Source of the DNA: Planctomycetaceae bacterium
GTDB lineage: Bacteria > Planctomycetota > Planctomycetia > Pirellulales > Pirellulaceae
NCBI GenBank assembly: GCA_003455945.1
Contig: DMPQ01000009.1
Span: forward strand, 7,668-15,067
Length of the DNA: 7,400 nt
Reading direction: 5' to 3'
Shown: piece after piece, positions 1-4,342 of the stretch
Layout of the letters: each line of letters starts with the position of its first letter
Position numbering within the stretch: position 1 is the first letter of the stretch
Made by a program: the position numbers and the translations under genes
Notes under the pieces: generated by a model
Database searches by the model: none
What the model was told of the DNA's origin: nothing
The model's input: only the letters and a program-made list of their open reading frames with translations

Positions 1-1
1 G

Positions 2-235
2 CGGACGTGGCGACAAGCGGGAGTCGGACAGAGTTCGTGGGGGCCGACCCTGTTCGCCGTCTGTGACGGACAGGAATCGGCCGAGGGGCTGGTCGAGCGA
101 ATTCGTGCGACCGACTCGGGCGTTGCGGTCCGGATCGTGCGGACGCGGCGCAGCGGGGCTCGTATCGAATCGATGTCGGATCAGCCGTTCTCGAGGCGCA
201 CATCGGCCGGGAGTCCGAGCCTCGACCTCGATTAG
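2..235 (+). CDS. Beta-ribofuranosylaminobenzene 5'-phosphate synthase-like protein (GHMP kinase superfamily), C-terminal fragment
   Basis: An open frame enters from the left edge and ends at TAG 233-235, giving the last 77 residues of a protein whose start lies outside the window. Near its beginning it reads GVGQSSWGPTLFAV, which I recognise as the conserved C-terminal signature of beta-RFAP synthases; the acidic, helical stretch after it (GQESAEGLVERIRATDSG) fits the same fold. The enzyme condenses 4-hydroxybenzoate or 4-aminobenzoate with phosphoribosyl pyrophosphate, the first committed step to (dephospho)tetrahydromethanopterin. Planctomycetes are known to carry this C1-carrier pathway. 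The last 25 or so residues are Arg/Ser rich and look unconserved. The next gene, pdxJ, starts 84 bases downstream on the same strand, so co-transcription is possible. The catalytic N-terminal half cannot be seen, so the identification rests on one motif. Confidence 0.7.
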   Translation, partial: RTWRQAGVGQSSWGPTLFAVCDGQESAEGLVERIRATDSGVAVRIVRTRRSGARIESMSDQPFSRRTSAGSPSLDLD

Positions 236-319
236 GCGCGCGATCGGCGATCACGATCGACCAAGAGAACTAATCGACGGCCGGCGAGTCGTCGAACCGA
301 ACAGGAGCAGTGCGAGACG

Positions 320-1033
320 ATGGTGGAGCTGGGGGTCAATATCGATCACGTGGCGACCTTGCGTCAGGCTCGTCGGACTTACGAGCCGGATCCGGTGCGC
401 GTGGCGATCGTCTGCGAGAACGGGGGAGCCGACTCGATCACCGTGCATCTGCGCGAGGACCGACGGCACATCCAGGATCGGGACCTGCGTCTGCTGCGCG
501 AGACGGTGGCGGTCCGACTGAATCTCGAGATGGCTTGCGAAGACGAGATGATCCGGATCGCGCGGTCGGTCCGTCCCGATCAGGTGACGCTCGTTCCCGA
601 GAAGCGTCAGGAGGTGACGACCGAAGGAGGACTGGATGTTGCCGGTCGGATCGATGTCGTCCGTCGCTGCGTCGAGCAGCTGCTCGAGGTGGGGATCGAC
701 GTCAGTCTGTTCGTCGATCCCGAGTCGGCTCAGATCGACGCTTCGGCGGCGACCGGGGCGGGAGCGATCGAACTGCATACGGGGGCCTATGCGGCGGCGA
801 ATCATCGCGAGCGACCGGCGAAGTTCGCGGCGCTCGAACTGGCCGGTGCGCGGGCGATCGCGTCGGGGCTGGCGCTGCATGCCGGTCATGGACTCAACTA
901 TCACAACGTGCTGCCGGTCGCGCGACTGGACGGCATGCACGAGCTGAACATCGGCCATGCGATCGTTTCGCGCGCCATCTACACCGGGATGGAACAGGCG
1001 GTCCGCGAGATGAAGCGGCTCATCACTTCATGA
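320..1033 (+). CDS. pdxJ: Pyridoxine 5'-phosphate synthase PdxJ
   Basis: This cytosolic TIM-barrel enzyme makes pyridoxine 5'-phosphate from 1-deoxyxylulose 5-phosphate and 3-amino-2-oxopropyl phosphate, the last ring-closing step of the DXP-dependent vitamin B6 route. The 237-residue product has the usual family length and matches remembered E. coli PdxJ along its whole length. Visible blocks are [14 protein letters not shown] (5-18), [11 protein letters not shown] (41-51), [19 protein letters not shown] (91-109), [11 protein letters not shown] (187-197) and [10 protein letters not shown] (206-215). By alignment with E. coli, the catalytic residues are His43, Glu70 and His190, all present. 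The ATG at 320 follows an AGGAG at 303-307 with a rather long 12-base spacing; a GTG at 310 lies in another frame and gives no sensible protein. It may be transcribed with the beta-RFAP synthase-like gene upstream. A palindromic tandem repeat starts inside its stop codon. Confidence 0.97.
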   Translation: MVELGVNIDHVATLRQARRTYEPDPVRVAIVCENGGADSITVHLREDRRHIQDRDLRLLRETVAVRLNLEMACEDEMIRIARSVRPDQVTLVPEKRQEVTTEGGLDVAGRIDVVRRCVEQLLEVGIDVSLFVDPESAQIDASAATGAGAIELHTGAYAAANHRERPAKFAALELAGARAIASGLALHAGHGLNYHNVLPVARLDGMHELNIGHAIVSRAIYTGMEQAVREMKRLITS

Positions 1034-1087
1034 TCGGCACTGTCTGACCGGCACTGTCCGATCGGCACTGTCCGATCGCCACCTGCT
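1032..1087 (+). repeat. 14-bp tandem repeat of hairpin-forming units at the pdxJ stop
   Basis: Three near-identical 14-base units (GATCGGCACTGTCT, GACCGGCACTGTCC, GATCGGCACTGTCC at 1032, 1046 and 1060) are followed by a degenerate fourth unit at 1074. The first unit begins at the second base of the pdxJ TGA codon. GATCGG of one unit pairs with CCGATC at the junction with the next (1060-1065 with 1072-1077, loop CACTGT); the unit before can form the same stem with one mismatch. No T-run follows, so it is not a standard intrinsic terminator. It may act in 3'-end protection or termination, or be a simple slippage expansion. Confidence 0.75.
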
Positions 1088-1217
1088 CGTCGACGGCGCG
1101 GTCGGGCACCTGAGCACGCCGTCGTCGGTTCACCACCGTCTCGTTTCGAGGTTCGGGGATCCGGCGTCGGTGACTTTCGCCGCCGCCGCCGGCGACGCCG
1201 CGGTCCCGCGCGGCCTA

Positions 1218-1247
1218 CTGACGAAGGAAGAGCGGGTTTCGTATACT
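1218..1247 (+). promoter_or_regulatory. Sigma70-like promoter of dapA
   Basis: A -10 box TATACT (1242-1247, five of six consensus bases) lies 18 bases downstream of a weaker -35 box CTGACG (1218-1223, four of six). The expected transcription start is near 1254, leaving a leader of about 46 bases before the dapA ATG. A GTG at 1249 opens the dapA frame further upstream, but it would lie before or at the transcription start, which supports the ATG at 1300. An 8-bp GC-rich inverted repeat (1162-1169 with 1193-1200) lies just upstream; its role is unclear. Confidence 0.65.
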
Positions 1248-1285
1248 CGTGACCCTTCGTCGAGATCGGTTCGGCTACGCGCAGA

Positions 1286-1292
1286 AGGAAGG
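1286..1292 (+). promoter_or_regulatory. Ribosome binding site deciding the dapA start
   Basis: AGGAAGG ends 7 bases before the ATG at 1300. It is the only good Shine-Dalgarno match near the beginning of the dapA frame, so translation should start there and not at the in-frame GTG at 1249. Confidence 0.75.
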
Positions 1293-1299
1293 TTTCGGG

Positions 1300-2193
1300 A
1301 TGGCTCGCAAGGGATCGGATTTCGCCGGTTTGAGTGTCGCGATCGTGACTCCGTTTCGCGACGGCGTGCTCGATCTTCCCCGGCTGCGCGAGCAGATCGA
1401 GTTTCAGATCAAGGCGGGGACCCGCTGCCTGGTTCCGGTCGGCACGACGGGGGAGAGCCCGACGCTCAGTCATGACGAGCACGAGCGGGTGATCACCGAA
1501 ACGGTGCAGATCGCTGCCGGTCGCTGCAAGGTGATGGCGGGGACCGGATCGAACAGCACGGCCGAAGCGCTGCGGCTGACGAAGTGGGCCGAGAAGGCGG
1601 GAGCGGATGCGGCGCTGATGGTCGCTCCGTACTACAACAAGCCGACTCAGGAAGGGTTCTACGCTCATTACAAGGCGGTGGCGGAGGCGGTCGGTCTGCC
1701 GATCTGCGTCTACAACATCCCGGGGCGGACCGGCAAGAACATCGAACCGGACACGATCTGCCGCCTGGGCGAGCTGCAGAACATCACGATGGTCAAGGAA
1801 GCGACCGGGTCGCTCGATCAGGCGTCGCAGATTCTCGGCGCGTCGGATCTGACCGTGCTCAGTGGCGACGACAGCATGACGCTGCCGCTGATGTCGGTCG
1901 GAGGCGAAGGGGTGATTTCGGTCGTCGGGAACGTCGTCCCCTCCGACATGATCGCGCTGGTCGATGCGGCGTCACGAGGCGACTACGAGACGGCTCGCGT
2001 CTGGCACCACAAGCTCTTCGGCCTCTGCCGCGACATGCTGGGATTGGCGACCAATCCGATTCCGGTCAAGGCGGCGATGCGTCTCCTGAAGCGCGACACC
2101 GGCGAGATGCGTCTGCCGATGACCGAGCTGGAACCGGCTCTGGTCGAGAAGCTCCGCCGGAGCCTGATCGGCTACGGGCTGTTGGCGACCTGA
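1300..2193 (+). CDS. dapA: 4-hydroxy-tetrahydrodipicolinate synthase DapA
   Basis: This enzyme condenses pyruvate with aspartate semialdehyde, the first step committed to diaminopimelate and lysine, in the cytosol. The 297-residue product has normal family length and the N-acetylneuraminate lyase/DapA TIM-barrel layout. Visible marks are [13 protein letters not shown] (45-57; Thr49 and Thr50 match the E. coli Thr44/Thr45 pair), [11 protein letters not shown] (109-119), YNIPGRTG (138-145; Tyr138 and Arg143 match Tyr133 and Arg138), Schiff-base Lys166 in MVKEATG, and GGEGVISV (201-208). GTTGES and the Arg143 context favour DapA over the lyase or KDG-aldolase members of the family. The gene has its own promoter and ribosome binding site and converges on the nucleotidyltransferase-HD gene, with 69 bases between the stop codons. 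Confidence 0.95.
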   Translation: MARKGSDFAGLSVAIVTPFRDGVLDLPRLREQIEFQIKAGTRCLVPVGTTGESPTLSHDEHERVITETVQIAAGRCKVMAGTGSNSTAEALRLTKWAEKAGADAALMVAPYYNKPTQEGFYAHYKAVAEAVGLPICVYNIPGRTGKNIEPDTICRLGELQNITMVKEATGSLDQASQILGASDLTVLSGDDSMTLPLMSVGGEGVISVVGNVVPSDMIALVDAASRGDYETARVWHHKLFGLCRDMLGLATNPIPVKAAMRLLKRDTGEMRLPMTELEPALVEKLRRSLIGYGLLAT

Positions 2194-2225
2194 GCGGCTC
2201 GGGTCCGAGGCGGCTCGGTACCGAA
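2194..2225 (+). repeat. Two 16-bp imperfect tandem repeats directly after the dapA stop
   Basis: GCGGCTCGGGTCCGAG (2194-2209) and GCGGCTCGGTACCGAA (2210-2225) agree at 13 of 16 positions and begin at the first base after the TGA. Each contains a small palindrome (CTCGG-GT-CCGAG; TCGGTACCGA). A third copy of the core GCGGCTCG is at 2245-2252. The arrangement resembles the repeat after pdxJ, although the unit sequence differs. Confidence 0.55.
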
Positions 2226-2229
2226 GTGA

Positions 2230-2257
2230 GTCAGCAGCGGCGTCGCGGCTCGCTGAC
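2230..2257. terminator. Possible bidirectional hairpin between convergent genes
   Basis: GTCAGC (2230-2235) pairs with GCTGAC (2252-2257). The stem continues as AGC/GCT inside a one-base bulge, enclosing a 9-base GC-rich loop. It sits between the dapA stop (2193) and the stop of the minus-strand gene (2263), where a shared terminator would be expected. Neither side has a T-run, so intrinsic termination is uncertain. Confidence 0.35.
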
Positions 2258-2262
2258 GCCCC

Positions 2263-3372
2263 TCAGCGGTCCGGGAACGCGGTGCTCAGATCGCGCAGGT
2301 AATCGAGCACGTCGTCGAGCTCCCGGACGATCGCGCCGGGGACTCGGCCGGCTCGATCGCACTTGGCGAGCAGCTCCAGCTCGTTCCATGACTCGTGCGC
2401 TTCCAGGCGTCGCTTCAGCCGAGCGCCGCCGCTTCCGTCGCGGATGGCGTGAGCCTCCATGTGATGTTCGATCAGCCAGCGGGTCCGTTCGGTGATCAGA
2501 TCGCCGAGCGCTTCGAGACCGGCGTTGACGTGATCGTGCGGATCGATCCCCTTGCCGACGTCGTGCAGCAGCGCGGCGGTCAGCAGTTCCTCGTCGTAGG
2601 GCGATTCGTCGCACGCCCGTTCGAAGACCTGCAGGCTGTGGTAGAGCACGTCCCCTTCGGGATGGTAGCGAGGATCCTGCTTGACGTTCTCGAGCGGCAG
2701 GAGGAGCCCTTCATAGACCTGGAATCGATCGGGCTGTTCGTCCAGACGCCGTAGTTCGTCGTCCAGGTCGATTCCCGGACAGGTCTGGCGGAGCAGTTCT
2801 TCGAGCTGCACCCGGCCGGCTCGCTCCATCGCCTTGCCGGTGATCGAACTGGTGAAGACGAACGAGCTCTTGGCTCGGGGATAGATGGTCAGCTCGAACT
2901 TGCGGCGATCGCGGACATGAACGTGCGTGTAGGTCCGCGTCTCGCCCTCCTTGCGGATCTGCTTCCGTTCGATGTCGTAGAGCAGGTGGTCCCGATCGAG
3001 CTGCGCGGTGATCGGTTCGATCGAGTCGCTGAACAGGTGCAGATCGATATCCGAGCCGTTGCGAATGTGGCCGGTCAGCACGCTGCCGATCAGCTTCGGA
3101 TCGAAGCGTTCGAGTTTGACCATCATCCAGAGGGCTTCGAGACGCATCGAGCGGAGATCGGCATGTCTCCCCTCCCCTTCGAACATCCGCGCGTGGAGTT
3201 CGATCTCGTCGCGGATCTCGGCGTTGCTCGGGAGGTCCGAGGGATGGACCCAGCCTCGCTGCACGGCGCGAGCGGCTCGCATCTTGGCTCGGTAGTACTC
3301 GCTCTCCTCGCGGAAGTACATCAGACGCGCGGCTTCCCACGCGATCCGGCGACGGAGCTTCGATTCGGTCAT
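2263..3372 (-). CDS. Nucleotidyltransferase-HD domain protein of unknown function
   Basis: This 369-residue protein combines two recognisable enzyme domains. Residues about 75-165 show a minimal nucleotidyltransferase signature: GS at 96-97, then NGSDIDLHLF (105-114) with metal ligands Asp108 and Asp110, and a third acidic strand residue Glu160 in KFELTIYP. Residues about 236-345 form an HD phosphohydrolase domain: YHPEGDVLYHSL with His245, LLHDVGKG with His270-Asp271, EHH at 302-304, and KCDRAG with Asp339. It lacks the class II CCA-enzyme marks (LVGGxVRD, RRDFT), so it is not an ordinary CCA-adding enzyme or poly(A) polymerase. It also lacks the ACT domains of GlnD. The frame opens back to 3489, but those codons run through the tRNA-Cys gene. 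The ATG at 3372 is the first one clear of the tRNA, although its ribosome binding site is weak. The gene follows tRNA-Cys on the same strand with a 76-base gap. Substrate and role are unknown. Confidence 0.85.
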   Translation of the reverse strand: MTESKLRRRIAWEAARLMYFREESEYYRAKMRAARAVQRGWVHPSDLPSNAEIRDEIELHARMFEGEGRHADLRSMRLEALWMMVKLERFDPKLIGSVLTGHIRNGSDIDLHLFSDSIEPITAQLDRDHLLYDIERKQIRKEGETRTYTHVHVRDRRKFELTIYPRAKSSFVFTSSITGKAMERAGRVQLEELLRQTCPGIDLDDELRRLDEQPDRFQVYEGLLLPLENVKQDPRYHPEGDVLYHSLQVFERACDESPYDEELLTAALLHDVGKGIDPHDHVNAGLEALGDLITERTRWLIEHHMEAHAIRDGSGGARLKRRLEAHESWNELELLAKCDRAGRVPGAIVRELDDVLDYLRDLSTAFPDR

Positions 3373-3410
3373 CGAAAGCGGGGGAAGGTTCGACCCCGCG
3401 GCAGCGAGCG

Positions 3411-3429
3411 GAACGGGGGAGACCCGTTC
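3411..3429 (-). other. Stem-loop between tRNA-Cys and the nucleotidyltransferase-HD gene
   Basis: On the minus strand GAACGGG and CCCGTTC form a perfect 7-bp stem with a 5-base loop, 20 bases after the tRNA 3' end and 38 bases before the downstream ATG. Its T-rich neighbour lies on the 5' side in transcript sense, so it does not fit an intrinsic terminator. It could be a processing or regulatory structure in the leader. Confidence 0.4.
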
Positions 3430-3448
3430 GAGCGAAGCGAAAGAAAAG

Positions 3449-3520
3449 AGGCGCCGCCCGGATTCGAACCGGGGATGGCGGATTTGCAATCCGCTGCCTT
3501 AGCCACTTGGCTACGGCGCC
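3449..3520 (-). tRNA. tRNA-Cys(GCA)
   Basis: The minus strand folds as a complete cloverleaf. The 7-bp acceptor stem is GGCGCCG/CGGCGCC, the D arm is closed by GCC/GGC, and the anticodon stem GCGGA/TCCGC encloses loop TTGCAAA with anticodon GCA. The variable loop is 4 bases, and the T arm CCCGG/CCGGG carries the canonical TTCGAAT loop. The discriminator base at 3449 is U in RNA, the identity element expected for cysteine. CCA is not encoded (CTT follows), so the tail must be added after transcription. A near-consensus promoter lies directly in front of its 5' end. Confidence 0.97.
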
Positions 3521-3532
3521 GTCGGAAGGGAG

Positions 3533-3561
3533 AGATTAGGGAAACCTCGAGGGTCGGTCAA
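3533..3561 (-). promoter_or_regulatory. Strong sigma70-like promoter of tRNA-Cys
   Basis: On the minus strand TTGACC (3556-3561) and TAATCT (3533-3538) are separated by exactly 17 bases, a near-consensus housekeeping promoter. Transcription should begin around 3526, only about six bases before the mature tRNA 5' end. No other promoter is visible before the nucleotidyltransferase-HD gene, so this one may drive both. Confidence 0.8.
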
Positions 3562-3906
3562 GGGTACCGGCCCCGCTCTCGCCGTCACGATCGTCATGAT
3601 CGGACAGACAGGAAAATCGGTCCCTGAGTTCGGGAACTTGAGTCGGAGGGGCGAGCGGATCTTTCGAGCCTCGGCTTCAGTCCGTTTCGCGAAAGGACCG
3701 GGACAGTTTCGTCGCGATTCGTCGACGCAGCGCGAGCGAATGACGGCGGTCCGGAGGAGGGGCATGACGCGGGCGCGCCGGATCGCTCACGGCCAGGGGC
3801 AGAGCGGGAGCTAACCTTGCGGCAACGACCGAGTCGGCATCGCGAGAAAGGTCATCGAGACGCCGGTCGACTCGGCAACGACTCCGAGCACACGAGAGCG
3901 ACCACC
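3562..3906. other. Divergent intergenic region without a convincing gene
   Basis: This stretch separates the tRNA-Cys promoter from the small plus-strand gene at 3907. Frames open on both strands (ATG at 3596 plus, 72 codons; a minus frame that runs into the tRNA), but their products are rich in Arg and Ser, show no motif and have no good ribosome binding site. A 10-base direct repeat CGGCAACGAC occurs at 3820-3829 and 3873-3882, flanking an 8-base inverted pair CCGAGTCG/CGACTCGG (3829-3836, 3868-3875), just upstream of the gene at 3907. No clear -10/-35 pair was found for that gene. Confidence 0.45.
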
Positions 3907-4275
3907 ATGACGCCGGGCGACTCCTTTCGGCATCTGCCGACCTTCGCAGGAACGACTCGATCGATCGCCGACCAGAACCTTCGCGTCGGAGCGACGATCG
4001 ACGACCTGATCATCGCCTGGGCAGGATCCGACCGACACTTCGGCAGCCAGGTGTCGCAGCAGGCTCAGCGAGCCAGCGACTATGCGGCGATGTCGGACCT
4101 GATCTACGGTTCCCCTTCCCCGGCGATGGACGACGAAGGGAGTCTCGGCGGCGACGACACCTACATCTCGACCGAGGCGGTCCAGCGGCTGCGGCTGAGG
4201 CAACTGATGCTCCGCGCCCTGACGCTGCGAGACGACGATCCGGTCCTCGCCAACGAAAACGACCCGGTCGAATGA
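3907..4275 (+). CDS. Hypothetical protein, 122 residues
   Basis: I do not recognise this protein. Codon use has strong G/C preference at third positions, and the residue mix is balanced, so it looks genuinely coding. It has no signal peptide, transmembrane segment, cysteine cluster or known catalytic motif. A probable helical segment, VGATIDDLIIAWAGSDRHFG, spans 28-47. A Gly/Asp/Ser-rich linker (about 76-91) leads to a second helix with a basic, leucine-rich face (AVQRLRLRQLMLRALTLRDD), and the end is acidic. The frame stays open upstream to a TTG at 3817, but those codons encode an Arg-rich stretch, so the ATG at 3907 is preferred even though only a weak GAG-type site precedes it. It converges on the tyrosine kinase gene, and its last codons form one arm of that gene's terminator. 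Confidence 0.7.
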   Translation: MTPGDSFRHLPTFAGTTRSIADQNLRVGATIDDLIIAWAGSDRHFGSQVSQQAQRASDYAAMSDLIYGSPSPAMDDEGSLGGDDTYISTEAVQRLRLRQLMLRALTLRDDDPVLANENDPVE

Positions 4276-4287
4276 TCGACCGGGTCG
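4252..4287 (-). terminator. Rho-independent terminator of the tyrosine-kinase gene
   Basis: In minus-strand sense a perfect 12-bp stem, CGACCCGGTCGA/TCGACCGGGTCG, with a 4-base loop TCAT is followed immediately by TTTTCGTT. It begins 55 bases after the kinase stop codon. The stem occupies 4260-4287, and its loop holds the TGA stop (4273-4275) of the convergent small gene. In the plus direction no T-run follows, so it favours minus-strand transcripts, though the stem could also define the 3' end of the plus-strand mRNA. Confidence 0.85.
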
Positions 4288-4342
4288 CGATTCGTCGAGC
4301 GTCGTGCCGAAACAGCGACGCCTCAGCAGCTACGAGATCGGT

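Noticed and set aside
63..521. A 152-codon plus-strand frame spanning the gene boundary
   Set aside because: It overlaps both the beta-RFAP synthase-like C-terminus and pdxJ out of frame and has an Arg/Ser-rich, motif-free product.
1249..1299. GTG 1249 as the dapA start
   Set aside because: It lies at or before the predicted transcription start, has no ribosome binding site and would add 17 residues not typical of the family. ATG 1300 has AGGAAGG at ideal spacing.
2263..3372. Annotation of the nucleotidyltransferase-HD protein as a CCA-adding enzyme or poly(A) polymerase
   Set aside because: The HPEGD...H and LLHDVGKG segments resemble the HD part of such enzymes, but the GG-x-VRD and RRDFT motifs of class II nucleotidyltransferases are absent.
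3411..3429. Stem-loop as an intrinsic terminator of tRNA-Cys
   Set aside because: In transcript sense the T-rich stretch comes before the stem and GC-rich sequence follows it, the wrong order for an intrinsic terminator.
3373..3489. N-terminal extension of the nucleotidyltransferase-HD frame from ATG 3489
   Set aside because: The extra codons run through tRNA-Cys and its 3' flank, so they are not expected to be translated.
3511..3765. An 84-codon minus-strand frame
   Set aside because: It overlaps the tRNA-Cys promoter and ends inside the tRNA itself.
3596..3814. A 72-codon plus-strand frame in the divergent region
   Set aside because: Arg/Ser-rich product, no motif, no Shine-Dalgarno sequence, only moderate third-position G/C bias.
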